A stretch of DNA of 64,000 nucleotides. Source: Plantago major (lineage: Eukaryota > Streptophyta > Magnoliopsida > Lamiales > Plantaginaceae). Every line of letters begins with the position of its first letter. Position 1 is the stretch's first letter. Position numbers and translations under genes: made by a program. The stretch is from positions 80,566,877 through 80,630,876 of the forward strand of contig CM048840.1 of the NCBI GenBank assembly GCA_026545765.1, read 5' to 3'. Positions 36,210 through 48,800 of the stretch are shown here, piece after piece. Below the pieces are notes generated by a model. It made no database searches. It had not been told where the DNA came from and saw only the letters and a list, made by a program, of their open reading frames with translations.

Positions 36210-38716
36210 TTAGGTTCTCATATTTTTGATGGAACCGTCAGAATCAAAAGTTCTTCCAGTAGGAATCCATTTTTGAATGAATTTCTTTGAAATATGCTTT
36301 TGTCTGACAGGAACGTAAGGAGGAATTCTTTTTGAATGAAAGTTATCATTAGTAAGAATTATTTTCTTCCTTGGTGTGTTCCTAGGTGCTCCATATGATG
36401 CTTTCAGATACCTGTCAGTTTCGAGTTTGCTTTTCAAAGAACTTAGCCTTCCTTGATTTCTTCTAGCCAGCATTGATTTTCAGTGGCTTGATTTAACTTC
36501 CACTTCTGATAATTGCTTTGAGCAATTCTAGCTTTCAGCCATCGTTCTTGCTCCTGCTTGTACTCATGAGCAAGTTGTTTTCCGATGCCTTTGTAGCCAA
36601 TGCCGTTTCGAGCACTTGAAGCTATCTGAGATCTTTTCTCAGCAGCTTTACTAGTCTCTGGTTGATCCAATTTCTTTCCAGAAAAAGTGACATGGGAGAA
36701 TTTGCCAGCTCCTGCAATTCTACCTTTTTGAGAGACATAGCATCGTGGTTTACACTTTTCGGTGTTGTGTTTCTTTTCGAGACGCATCTACCAGTTTTGT
36801 TTTTGACTTGTTTTTCCCACAAAGATCTAGTTGCAACTGCCTTTCCTTTGTCAACAATCTTTGTCTTTTCACCAATTCTATAGATTGCATGGGAACCGTC
36901 TTGCTGTGTACTTACAAATGTTCTCTTCTCCTTACTCTTATTCAGAGTAATAGAACAATCTGTCTGTGTATTCAGCCCAAGTCCTTTCTTTTCTGAAGGA
37001 TCTCTTAAGTAAGATTGTACTTCAGTAAGAGTGTCACTAGCTTTGGCATAAGATTGAAAAGATAGTTCTTTCTTCTTGAGTTCCTTGTTTTCAGAAAGAA
37101 GATTTTCATAATTCTTTCGTAACTCAGCCATTGCTTCTTCATGTGACTATTTAGCCTCAGATATCTGAGCTTTTAGAAATGCGTTTTCAGCATCCTTTTT
37201 CTCAGAATCTCTAACTAATTGAGAATTTTCCTTTTCAAGAGAATTCTTTTCTTCTTCAAGGTTTTCGGCTCTAGCTCGAATCATTAGAAATTCTCTTTCA
37301 TAGATGTCAAGTTCTTTCCTGACATTTTCTAGATTTTTTATTTCCTCTTCATCAATTTCATAAGTGTAGCAAGAAGTATGTGTTACCTCATCAGCCATAA
37401 GACAGTTTTCTATGTTGGAGATGTCTGGTCCGTCAATTTCAGCAACTCCACACATTTCATTCTTCTTGAGGCCGAAGTTGATTATGTCATGAGTAACTCC
37501 ACATAATTCTGGTGATGGTAGGGTTGAGTCATCTGAATTGTCATCTTCAGAATCTGTCTCAACGTCTAGAGCATCCAGTTGAATCTGGATTTTCTTTCTT
37601 TCTTCAGTTAACAAAGCTTTCTGGCTTCTTCTGAAGATTCTTCTGTCTTTCTTGTCACCTGTCCTTAGTTTGTTGAGGGCAGGACAATCCTTCTTGAAGT
37701 GGCCAGGTTTCTGACAATAGAAACAGATATCGTTTCCAATTTCTGCTTCCTCAGTACATGATGCTTTCTGAGCTGGCTTGTTCAGCGAGCTCTGCATATT
37801 TTTGTACTGGTGATAGTTTGAGCCTAGATGCTTTTTCAGCTTCTCTTTGGCTTTTCTTCTCAATTTCTCGACAAATTTACTCATTTGCTTTGCAAGAGCA
37901 TCCTCGCCTCCTCCTTGCTTTTCTTCTTTTGAAGTTCCTTCATTAACTAGAGCAACATTCGCAACTTTTCATTGTTTGTTCTCTCCGAGTTGTCTCATAG
38001 TCCAAGTAGCAAGATGAGAGAAAGTTCCTTCGAGTGATATTTGGCATACCTTGGTTAAAATAAAAGAATTTAGTATGCTCCCAGTTGTGGTTAAGACTTC
38101 TGATAATAGTCTTAATCTTCTCTGACTGAGAGTATCTATTGCTTTCCCCAAGTGCTGCCATATCACTCATAAGAGTGGTAAATCTGAAATCAAGTTCTTC
38201 CAGAGTTTCAGTGGGACCTTGTTTGAAATTTTGAAATTTCAACTTTAGAACTTCGAACTTGTTTTCCTTGGTTTTCTCAGTTCCGGCACAGATTTCTTCA
38301 ATCAGTTGCCAGGCAACTTTCGCCATTTTAGCACCCCACAGTTTACACTGTATGTGCTCTGGTGTCGATCTGATGATGATGTTACGAGCTTGACCATCCA
38401 GACGATTCCTCTTGGCATCTTCCGATGTCCAGAGTTCTCTGGGCTTTGGTTCGTAAATAACGTGACCAGTAGATCTTCCACTAGTTGACGCATCTGTTTG
38501 TGAAGATCCTTCGCTTTGATCTCTGTCTCTTCCACTTGAAACCTCCATGACTTGCTTAAGTTGTTGAATGACTATTGGGCCATTCTTTATTACTTCGATC
38601 ATCTCGTCACTTATGGCTTCAAGGTGGAGCATCATGTTATTTTTCCATTTCTCGTAGTTCTCTGGTTTGAGAACGGGTGCATCACTCAGAGACATACCTG
38701 CACACTTAACACACAA
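36210..38716 (-). pseudogene. gag: gag region of element C
   Basis: Opens MSLSDAPVLKPENYEKWK just inside the primer site, with the capsid core ETLEELDFRFTTLMSDM, one CCHC knuckle (CFYCQKPGHFKKDC, near 37680-37725), then a Glu/Lys-rich coiled-coil region (about 37400-37050) and a basic tail. It is broken. Confidence 0.88.
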
Positions 38717-38798
38717 ATTAAATAGTCCTCAAAAATGGACAAAGTTCCTTCACCTATCTGGGGATCTAGGTTCAGTGCAGATGGCTTGTGAACCTCCC

Positions 38799-38810
38799 GC
38801 TCTGATACCA
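38799..38810 (-). promoter_or_regulatory. Primer-binding site of element C
   Basis: GCTCTGATACCA on the + strand, which is TGGTATCAGAGC on the element strand; complementary to initiator methionine tRNA, two bases from the 5' LTR. Confidence 0.93.
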
Positions 38811-38812
38811 CT

Positions 38813-40504
38813 TGTTGGTCCAGATAACGGCAAAGTAAAAGACTAGAGGGGGGGTGAATAGTCTTTTAAAACTTTTGTCGATAACAAATGTTTCTCAGAT
38901 ATCTGAATGGATATCTGATACTTAGAATCAGAGTGCGGAAGACTTAATAAAGATAAGTGTAGAAACAGTTAATAAGTGTGTGTGTGTTGCTGAAGTATAA
39001 ATACAGAAATGTAAATGACACAGCAAGTATAGTGGTATCTGGAGGTGGCGTAATCCTCCAACTAATCCACTTCGGTCTATCAGAGACCTAGAATTCACTA
39101 GAACAGATAATTGAGATAACCTTACAAAAATCCTATTCTAAGATTCTTAACAATTGGTTCCCAACCAAATGTTCCCCCTGAGTTGTTCCCTAGCTTCTTC
39201 AGCCAAGTACTTCCTATACTCAGAAACCTTTGAGTTGTTCCCTAGCTTCCCAAGCTAAGTACTTCCTATACTCAAAAACCTTGGAGTTATTCCTTAGTTT
39301 CCCAAATCAAGTACTTCCTATACTCCGGTAACCTTGGAGTTATTCCCTGATTTTTCAAACTAAGTACTTCACTACTCCACGCCGGTTTGGTGTTAGTTTC
39401 GGTTTGAGTTGTCGATGAGTCTTAATAACTTTTCAGTTATTCAGATAGCTCTGTGAACTAAGTTACTTAATACACTTTACAGCGTATGGTATCTTGTTCG
39501 ATTTTACTGACCCAAGTCTTATGATATCTGTTCAAGAGAATGAATCTCAGATAGTTGATCTTTTGATTCAACTCCTTCACAGATAGCTTTGCTTGTTTAG
39601 GATCAGGACACTTAGAACTTCAGTGTTTACTCAAGATCACAAGCTTTAGTCGCAACAGAAAGCTTTGATAATAAGTAAGTTGCTTTGAGAGAGTAGGATG
39701 TTCAGAGTTCTATGTTTCAGCGTTTGCAATGTGTGTCCTCCCTCAATCTGTCTAAGTGTTGATATTTATAGATGACTTTGAGTGCCGTTTGAATAGTATC
39801 TGTTAGGCTCAAATTCAAACTATCGATATCTGTGTGTATAATCTTTAGAGTGTTTTGTCTTCTTCTCAGAAGTTGCCGTTGCTTTTACTCAGACATCTCT
39901 GTCCGTGCATTAAATGCATTGTACATACTTTTTGTCCTGTAGTGTCAACGGAACTATGCTTTGTATCAGAGACTAGACTTGTTGTCTGATTCTTTGCACG
40001 TCCTTATCTTCATTCTTCAGATACCACTTGTATTGATTGAAACAACTTTGTTTGCAATATATGTTTCTCTTTCAGAAACGTGTTTAACCCTCAAGGTATC
40101 TGAGAATAGATATCTGTGGACACTTTCCGTGTCTTCAGATATGTATCTCATTTCTCAGATATCTCTTGTGACACAGTTTGTTTGAAACTGTTCGTGTCTA
40201 CAAGATATCTGGCTAAGATATCTGAACAACAGATTCAGTAATCTTGTGCAGTTTTCTTCAAGTCTTCAATTCTTGTTGAGCTTTCTGCTTGGATGTCTTC
40301 TTCTTGGTCTTTTCTTCATAAAATAAAAATTACATTTTGAGACCTATCATCCTATACAAGATTAGCTAGACTATCATACTTAGTGGGTTTCCTCTTTTAC
40401 AATGTTCCAGTGAACCAAGAGTACTAATCACCTTTCTGAGACTAAGATAAGTCATCATGTTGCTGAACAAAATCTAAACAGATATTCTAACAAAATATCT
40501 AACA
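38813..40504 (-). repeat. 5' LTR of element C
   Basis: TGTTGG to CTAACA, 1692 bp, TATA-like box at 39763-39771, tandem array at 39178-39378. Confidence 0.95.
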
Positions 40505-40509
40505 CTAAG
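40505..40509. repeat. Right target-site duplication of element C
   Basis: CTAAG, identical to 24357-24361. The sequence of B resumes here. Confidence 0.93.
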
Positions 40510-41395
40510 TTTCATAAAGGAATCTGAGAGAGACTCAAAATGTCCTTGTAAGAAATTATAGGCAGTGACCAACTGCTGAAGTTCGGCTTTGAGCTCCTGA
40601 TTTTGTTTGATAAGTCCATTTTCCTTATCAGTGAGCTCTGCCAATGGGCCTAGGATAGCATCTGCTTTTCCAGCAGTGTAACTTGCCTCTTGGAAAGCTT
40701 TTTCAGCTAAAGACGCATCATCGTCCCTTATCATTCCCTGATCTTTCTGAGCAATGACTATGCTAGTTGTTCTCTGAGTGATGAGCTCAGTGAAATTTTT
40801 CATTTCAGAGGGGACGGAGGCAATTACTTCCTTGTTCTGTGAAGACATCTCCTTTTTCAGATGAGCCAGTACTTGGTACCTGTTCATGTATTCATTGGAG
40901 TGGACATTTGGCAGTTTGCTGAATATTGCAGGAGCAATCAGCTTCCTTTCCAAGTGAGAAACCGCTAGATGTTCATTGCGGTGTTCTGCCAAAGTCTTGT
41001 CTTCTTCATCATCTGAGTAATTAGCCCAGTGATCTTCATCCTCTTGGACATTCTCATCGATTGTATCGAGTCCAGCAACCATCTCAGAGATCGGTTTCTT
41101 CCCTTTCTGGGATGAGGTTGGTACTTCTTTTGAAGATGATGCAGCCTTAGCATCATGCTTGACTTCAGATACTTTTGCAGTATCGAGTTCCTTTCTTTTA
41201 GCATTCATAGCATCCTTTAGCTCTTCAACCTCAGAGTAAGCAGTCATTTCTTTGAAGTATTGATCTTGTAGTTGATCAAGCTTGTCTCTGGATTTAGCTA
41301 GTTGATCTTCCAGTTGAAGATGGAGCTGTTGTTCTTCTTCCAACAGTTGTCTGAGTTGAGCAGTTCTGGTTTGAGTATTCAATATTTTCTGATTG

Positions 41396-41400
41396 ATTTC
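41396..41400. repeat. Left target-site duplication of the D array
   Basis: ATTTC, identical to 61877-61881. Confidence 0.92.
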
Positions 41401-42249
41401 TGTTAGAACTTAAGATCCCGGATTGGTACTTGGAACTAGATCAACAGACAATGTTGTCAACAATGTTGTTCAACAATGTCTACAGTAAACAGATAGCAGC
41501 GGATGAATAATGAAACTTCTATTACCAAGCCAATATATAGAAAAATATATTAGCAACGCCTTTAGGAAAAATATCTACTGACAGGAAAAGTAGATCTAAT
41601 CAACTTGGTTTAATACAATCACAAACGATTGATTAAACAACCAAAACTAGCCCTAGAAGAACCAACAGTAAAAGCTATTCTAGGTCGATGTTTGAAAGAG
41701 TTATTCCAACAATGAATACTCTTAGACAAACTCTAAAGCTAGCAGAAAACAAGAAGCCTAAACTCTTTTAATAAAGTCTCGATTGATCATCAAGAAAGGC
41801 TCTCCAAAAACATTGCTTTGCTGAATCCTTGCATATATATACTTGAGATGTCGACCTCTTCCATCTAAGTCGAAAGGCAATAGGATCTCGGCAAAGGCAA
41901 TTTTTCCTTTTACTTGTTTTCTTCAAAATGCGCATAGAAGGAAATTTCAATATTTCAATTCTTCATCAAATATATTCCTTCTTGCTTTCACCACAAGCTG
42001 TTCTTTTTCCTTAAATCAATTCTTGTTCGTTTTGTCAATACTTCCACCCAAGTATCACATCCAATGTGCTTTGTCTTGATGTCTCAAGAATGCTATATCT
42101 GCAATGTTATGCTAACATTAAATTCTATCCTGTCACAATGTTATACAACATTGATAATCCTGTAGCTTCACAAACAACAACAAACACAAACTTGGAACTG
42201 ATTATTGAAAGACAAGATTATCAAAGTATAAGTGCATACTGCACTTTCA
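41401..42249 (-). repeat. LTR 1 of D (3' LTR of the left body)
   Basis: TGTTAGAAC to GCACTTTCA on the + strand, 849 bp. TATA-like site at 41833-41841. Contains AATGTTG and ACAACATT words near both ends. Confidence 0.95.
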
Positions 42250-42500
42250 ATCTCCTCCTTAATCTTAGTCTTTCATCACAAAACATATCACAAAACAAAA
42301 CAAGAGAACAGATCATAGAAACATAACTAAGAACTATTAAAGATCTATTCTCCCCCTTAACCTCTATTCTCCCCCTTAACCAGACAACTTAAGAAATATT
42401 CAAGAGATTTTAAAATATTACAGACCCACAAAAATTATAATTGTTCAACACAGACTTAAGAAGAATGAACTCAAGTAACTCAAGTTATCTATTCTCCCCC
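42250..42500 (-). promoter_or_regulatory. Repeated polypurine tracts of the left D body
   Basis: One purine tract adjoins LTR 1 (42250-42260 region), and further TTCTCCCCCTTAA-type tracts lie near 42347-42358, 42366-42378 and 42490-42502. On the element strand each reads as AAGGGGGAGAA. The right body has the same set at 52044-52300. Confidence 0.75.
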
Positions 42501-42502
42501 TT

Positions 42503-44433
42503 TTTGTGAGGAAAGAAAAGAAACTAGAGTATTTCTGAACTTCAGATTGTTTGAGATCTGCTCATCAAGCCCTTTGATTTGCTCCAGAATCAGCTTGTCT
42601 GCTCAGCTTAAACTACTGCATGAGTTTCAATGTTAGGAGTCAATGTTGTCCCAACATGTAAGTCAACATTGGAATGTTGAGCTGCAACTACAGAGCTTTC
42701 TGGTGCATCAGTTTTGCCAGTAGAAAGAGGCATATTCTCCTCCACATCCATGTTCACAGAAACATCAGGATCTACCCAAGGAAGATCAGATCTGCCATGT
42801 GTTTCGAGTTGTTTCGTGTTGTGATGGACTTAAAGTTGGAATGATAGACATCATTGGCTTTGACCTCAATACCTCAGATCGAAGAACAAAAAATATAGTG
42901 GATGGAAGAATCAAATGGCCTCTGATCCCTCTATTCTTAGAATTTTCTAGATGCTTGAGAATCCTTTCTCCCAGATTGACATTGTAACCCATTTTAATCC
43001 TGTAAAGCAACATGGCTGCCTCTTGGCTGAGCTTGTTGTTATTGGAAGATGGCAACCAGTTGTACAGGCAGATCCTGGCAAGAACAGATACTAGAGAACA
43101 ACAATATTTCAGATCTAGAGTTCCAGTAGGCCAAGATTTTAATTTTCCTGCAGTTAGCTCTCTTGCAATCTCATCCATAGTTACCTCCACAGGAGTCTCA
43201 ATCTCATCCCTATTTCTATGCAGCACAGTATTGATATCCTTAGAAGTCAAGAAGAATACATCACCTCTCAAGTACACACAGTGATGCTTACCATGCCCTT
43301 CACTACCAAAATTCTCAGATAAATGGGCATAGAATTCTCTTATGATTTCAGGAACAAAGGCAGCATATTGAGTAACAGCATAATAGAGATTCCTTTTCTT
43401 CAGATAGGCAACCAAGTTATACTCTTCAAATGAGTCCTCTTTAATTATCTTCTCAACATCTATAGCATTGTTTTTGATTTTCTCATATTTTTCTAGATTC
43501 TTGTTATCATAGAACAAATGAGAAACTGCATCTTCATCCCAATCAGAACCATCTGTAAACACAGGTTCAGAGGATAGATCATTTACCTCAGGGTCTTCAA
43601 TCTGGTCTTCTCCAAGAATGACATCCTCATCATCAAGTGATTCTTCTTCAGATTCTTCCTCTGTCTCAGCTTCATAATCTTCAGAGTCATCTGAGCTTTC
43701 ATCTGAGTTACTCAGTTCTTCTTCATCAACCATTGACTCATCCTTAGAGTCATCTTCAGTTTCTGGCTCATAATCCTCCATATCATTAGAGCTTTCATCA
43801 TTGTTATCATCATGAGCAGCTGATGTTGCAATAACATCCTCATCTATATTCATTGGATCACTCTCAGTTTTCTCTGAGTCATCTGACTGCCAATCTTCCA
43901 CTTCAACTAGTTCAATAGTAGGCTCATCTGCGGGTTTCTCAACATTTTGTAATGCATGCTTGTCGATTCTCATCATTCAGGCCATCGATAGCGCTTTCCT
44001 GTTTTGTCAGTTGTTGTACATCATCTTCTTCAACAGATGTGGTTTTGGGGTTTTCTATCGATCCGCATGTTGAATTTCGGGATGTCCAACATCTTTCCCA
44101 AAGATCCTCCATGGGAGCATCTTTCTATCCCCATTGGGCTTTCATCATCATCCCTCAGATCTTGTGGCAAGTCGACTGGCATGCTCCCCAATTTAACAAG
44201 GGTTTCTGCAGCAAATTCAGAGGGGTTTGATGGTGATGACTCTGTTTGGGTTTTTGGAGATGGTGGTTTTGGTACAGGAGATGAGGGTTTTTCAGCACTA
44301 TCTTCCGAATCCTCACAATTATAGACTGGAATCTCAAAATCGGTGTTCGACGAATGGGAAGAGGATAAGCTTGCTCCCCCTCAGGTGTTTGCAATGAAAA
44401 TCCGGGCAAGACGGGTTTTGTCGGGGACGACAT
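42503..44433 (-). pseudogene. Extra 3' gene of the left D body
   Basis: A third gene after pol. The N-terminus (MSSPTKPVLPGFSLQ, ATG at 44433) is Pro- and Ser-rich, followed by a very acidic stretch with repeats of the form SSDDSEDYEAETEEESEEES, and then a globular region (LVAYLKKRNLYYAVTQYA, REFYAHLSENF, VYLRGDVFFLTSKDINTVL, ARELTAGKLKSWP, ICLYNWLPSSN) that fits the 'putative plant transposon protein' domain found in many plant retroelements. The known role of that domain is unsettled. It is broken. The right body has the better copy. Confidence 0.75.
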
Positions 44434-45882
44434 TGTTTGGATCGTGAAGCTAGAGTTGAGGGAGAAAGAGCGGGAGAGGAGTTTTGGTTGAGAGTGACAA
44501 GAGAGTAAAGTGAGGGGAAGGTGAAGAGTTTTGGGAGTAATATTTAAATAAAATAGAAAGAATTTTTTTTTTTTTTTTTTTTTTTTGTAAGAGAGTGGTT
44601 TGGAAGGATGGCAGTTTTTGTGATTGGTGGAGAAGTGGGCTAATGAGAAAGGTAGTGGTACTATGGTTGGAGGAGTGTTTTTGGTTGGTTTGCTCCAAGA
44701 ATCATAACCATATATATCAAAACACAAACCAAGATCTGTACACAGCTGTTAATATGAGATTAAGGAAAGCAAATGACCACCGTATCAATTAGGTCAAGAA
44801 TGAAGAAGATTCTCAAAACTCAACCTAGGGAGGTACATTTTTGTTTTAGGAAACAATTTAAGTCAGATAAGAGTAAGATATTTTACACTTTACATTTTAC
44901 CAGATTACCCAAGACACAAAATTACTCCCCCTCAAACCCAACCCAAAACACAGAATGAGCACACAAAAATCACAGCAAAGAAGGTACTTCCAGCACAGGC
45001 AATGTTGACCAGGATGTTGGCTCAACATTGATGACAACATCGGAAAATCAGACCACTCTTAATGTAAGTCAGCCAGGAACCAAGTCTCAAAATGTGCAGA
45101 TTCGATTAACACCACTGATGCTGCAGGCAAAGACAGAGAGAGAAAGGAATACCAAAGAAACACACTCAACCTTGCCTCAAGAAGTAAATGGAACAATTAG
45201 CATAAGTTTGAGCGGGGGTGACCATGAGACCGTGAACCATGTCAAATAATTGGAACACGTATGAATCCGCTCCAAAGCCGAAGCCTATGCGGAGTTAGGC
45301 AAACACACGTCTCATGGCATAAAATCACTCATTTGACCACATTGGGTAATTTGGTACTCAGAAAGTAAACCAGCAGCATTACGAGAATCGGCACTTTTGT
45401 GCGTGTCGGTTTCCAGTACAGGCCATCAACCCTCACGACATATGACACATTGGCCACGTCGATATTTGGATAGTATTTGGAACCTGCCCAACACGATCCT
45501 CGACGGAAACACTTCGAGCCCTTTTTATCATAATTCATTAGATTTATTAAGCACAAAGAGCAGGAGGCAAAATCAAGTGCAAGTCAAGGTACGAGAAAAG
45601 ATGGCCAAAAAGCAGCAAAAGTGGGTTTTACATAAAGCAGACACACAGGAGACTCGATGCCTTTCAACCTTGGTTTCAAACAGCCTTTCAAAACCTAAGT
45701 ATCACCACTGTAAGCTACAAACAGGAACAGCCATTGACCAGCACAGAAGCACAAGAAACACATAGACACACAAGAATAAGAAAGAGAAAAGACTAAAAGA
45801 ATAAAAGAAAGACAACACTAGGTAAACATAGATGACAATGTTGACCAGGATGTTATGTCAACATTGCTTGCAGCAAATCCTA
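44434..45882 (-). promoter_or_regulatory. Spacer between pol and 3' gene of the left D body
   Basis: About 1.4 kb without a recognised gene. It holds a poly-T run on the + strand (44563-44586; poly-A in the leader of the 3' gene), a TATA-like site (ATATATAT, about 44711-44718) nearly 290 bp before the ATG, several ATGTTG/CAACAT pairs (45001-45040 and 45838-45873) and a patch at 45230-45560 richer in CG than its surroundings. Confidence 0.5.
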
Positions 45883-48800
45883 TCAAATAGTGCAAAGGCC
45901 AAGAGACCTTCTCAAACTGAAGAATCTCTCTTTATCAAGGGGCTTTGTGAAAATGTCAGCTAACTGATTTGTGGTATCAATATGTTGTATGTCAATTATT
46001 TGTTTGGAGACTAGGTCTCTAAGAAAATGATGTCGAATGTCTATATGCTTGGTGCGTGAGTGTTGAACAGGGTTCTTGGATATGTGAATGGCACTAAGGT
46101 TATCACAAAACAGCAAAAGAGTGTCACTTTGAAATCCATATTCATGCAGCATATTGTTCAGCCAAATTAGTTGAGACACACAACTCCCAGCCGCTACATA
46201 TTCAGATTCAAAGAGAGAGACACGCAATTTTGTTTCTTACTATACCATGACACAAGATTTGGTCCAAGATAAAAACAACCTCCACTAGTTGATTTTCGAT
46301 CATCTAAATCACCAGCCCAATCAGAATCACTAAATCCCAATAGATTAGTGTTTGAATCACAAGCATACCATAATCCAAGATTAACAGTTCCTGATATATA
46401 TCTAATGATTCTTTTGACAGCAGTTAAGTGAGATATTTTGGGTTTGGATTGATACCTGGCGCACACACAAACAGAGAACATGATGTCCGGTCTGGTGGCT
46501 GAAAGATACAAGAGACTTCCAATCATTGATCTGTACAATGTTGGGTCAACATCGTCCCCAACATCGGTTTTGCTGAGTTTCAGAGATGTAGCCATGGGAG
46601 TGCTGCAAGGTTTGGCATTTTCCAGACCAAATTTTTTGATAAGATTCTTGGCATATTTCTCTTAAGAGATAAAGAGGCCTTCCTGTTTCTGCTGGATCTG
46701 GAGCCCCAAGAAGAAACCGAGTTCACCAATCATACTCATCTCAAAAGTTCCTGTCATGGCTTGAACAAACTTATCTAGCATGGAGAGGTTATTAGCACCA
46801 AATACAATATCATCAACATAGATTTGAGCAATGCAGATGTCTTTTCCTTTCCTGAGGATAAACAGAGTTTGATCTCCCTCACCTCTTTTAAATCCTAACC
46901 CAACTAGGAATTCTGTCAACCTAGCATACCAAGCGTGTGGGGCTTGTTTCAAACCATACAAGGCTTTTCTTAGATTAAAAACATGGTCAGGATAAAAAGG
47001 ATCTTCAAACCCTCTAGGTTGTTCAACATACACTTCTTTGTCAATGTAACCATTCAAGAAAGCTCCTTTAACATCCATTTCGTTGAGTTTTATGTTAAGA
47101 CAACATGCTAAGGCTAGGAGCAAGCGAATGGACTCTAATCTAGCAACAAGAGCGAAGGTCTCATCAAAATCAATGCCTTCCACTTGGGTGTAACCTTGAG
47201 CAACCAATCTGGCTTTGTTTTTTTACAACTATCCCCTTTTCCTCACTCTTGTTTTTGAAAATCCACTTGGTGCCTATGACATTTATATTATGGGGGCGAG
47301 GAACAAGAGTCCAGACTTCATTTGTTTGAAACTGACGAAGTTCATCTTACATTGCTTCTATCAAAAAATCATCAGGAAGAGCTTCTTTCACATTTTTAGG
47401 TTCAATTAACGAAACAAAGCACGAGGAACTTACAGAGTGACATATTTCAGCAAGTCTGAGTGTCTCCTTGTAACTTTTGCGCGTGTTTCCCCTCAATGTC
47501 CTTCCTCTTGGATTTCCAATTACTTGGGAACTGGGATGATCTTTGCGAATTCTAGGAGGAGGATCCTTTCGTGAGTCGAGACATAGAAAGATTGTTCTTT
47601 GGATGGATTGTCGATTCACCGGTTTCATTATGAGGATCAGCTTGTTCTTCATCATGAGTGTAACTCTGGGATGTTGAATTTAATGTTGAGTCATCATTGC
47701 ACAGAGGGGATGTTGGCACAACATTGCCCACAACATGGGTTCTTTCATTTTGATCAGCAGCAGGAGTCACAGTTTCTGGTACGTTCTCATGTGTAGAAGA
47801 GTCAGAGGTTGATTCAATAACCTGTTCAGCACCTGCAGAAATCTTCTTCTGGACATAGGGCTCTGAGTCATCAAAGGAAACATTCACAGACTCTTGTATA
47901 GTCTGCAATCTAGGATTGTATATTCTATACGCTTGACTATTTTGAGAGTATCCTACAAAGATTCCTTTGTCACTTTTAGCATCAAACTTCCCTAGATGTT
48001 CTCTATCATTGAGTACGTAACACACACATCCAAAAACATGAAAGTACTTGAGATTGGGCTTTCTACCTTTCAACATCTCATAGGGAGTGGTTAGAGAACC
48101 TGGACGAAGATAGACACAATTGATTATGTGACAAGCAGTGTTCATGACTTTCACAACCTTTTAACCTTTTTGATAGGTTCATTGAGCTCAACATCACACT
48201 GGCCATTTCTTGAAGAGTCCTGTTTTTCCTTTCAGCAACACCATTTTGTTGTGGTGTCTTAGGAGCTGAGTATTCATGCATGATTCCTTTCTTTTCACAG
48301 TACTTATCAAAGAATTGATTATCGAATTCTTTACCATGGTCAGATCGAATTCTTTGAACAAGAGTAGAGTACTGATTACAACATTTTGTATGCCAGGTTT
48401 TGAAGGATTCAAAAGTTTCTGATTTTTCTTTCAAAAAATTGACCCAAGTGTATCTAGAAAAATCATCAACTATAACATAGATATACCAGGCTCCTCCTAA
48501 ACTTTTAGCTTCTATAGGACCCATGAGATCCATATGCAGGAGTTCAAAGCAGTTAAAAGTACCTCTTTGTTGTCCTTCAATCAGAAGTGGCTGATGTGTC
48601 CCCTTGGTTTGTTTTCCCATAAGACAGTCGCCACACACATGTTTCCCTACATTGGTAAGCTTTAGCACTCCTGTCACCACATTATTTTTGATGATCTTCT
48701 CCAGATTTCTATAATTGACATGTCCCAATTTCTTATGCCACAGTGTTGCATCATCATGTTGAGCAACATTGCATTTGAGAGGAACATAGCAGTTGTCCTG

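Larger units (their letters stand above)
24362..40504 (-). mobile_element. Element C: full-length family 1 retrotransposon nested in B
   Basis: A 16.1 kb copy on the minus strand with both LTRs, primer site, gag, pol, hairpin array, internal TATA-like site, 3' gene and polypurine tract, in the 3' gene of B. The target duplication is perfect and the LTRs (1704 and 1692 bp) differ by only about 1-2 percent by eye, so the insertion is young, perhaps around a million years or less at usual plant rates. It is structurally complete but broken, with roughly ten interruptions across gag and pol and a few in the 3' gene. GATATC occurs about 31 times. Confidence 0.95.
40505..41400 (-). pseudogene. 3' gene of element B, coiled-coil part
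   Basis: The middle of B's 3' gene, lying between elements C and D. It contains the coiled coil with LRQLLEEEQQLHLQLEDQL, acidic stretches and the block AEKAFQEASYTAGKADAILG. It matches 14390-15240 of A and 28550-27690 of C, which shows how B was split. Confidence 0.85.

Noticed and set aside
38813-41400. LTR of C next to 3' gene sequence read as a tandem array like D
   Set aside because: The matching CTAAG duplications at 24357 and 40505 and the direct continuation of B's 3' gene across C show a simple nested insertion.
42786-44433. Third gene of D as an envelope gene
   Set aside because: SIRE elements are known for env-like genes, but here no signal peptide or membrane helix is visible and the region matches the plant transposon-protein type instead.
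44155-44727. Long minus-strand open stretch with a poly-Lys run in the D spacer
   Set aside because: The Lys run is just the poly-A leader translated, and the frame overlaps the real 3' gene in another phase; the same holds at 53969-54546.
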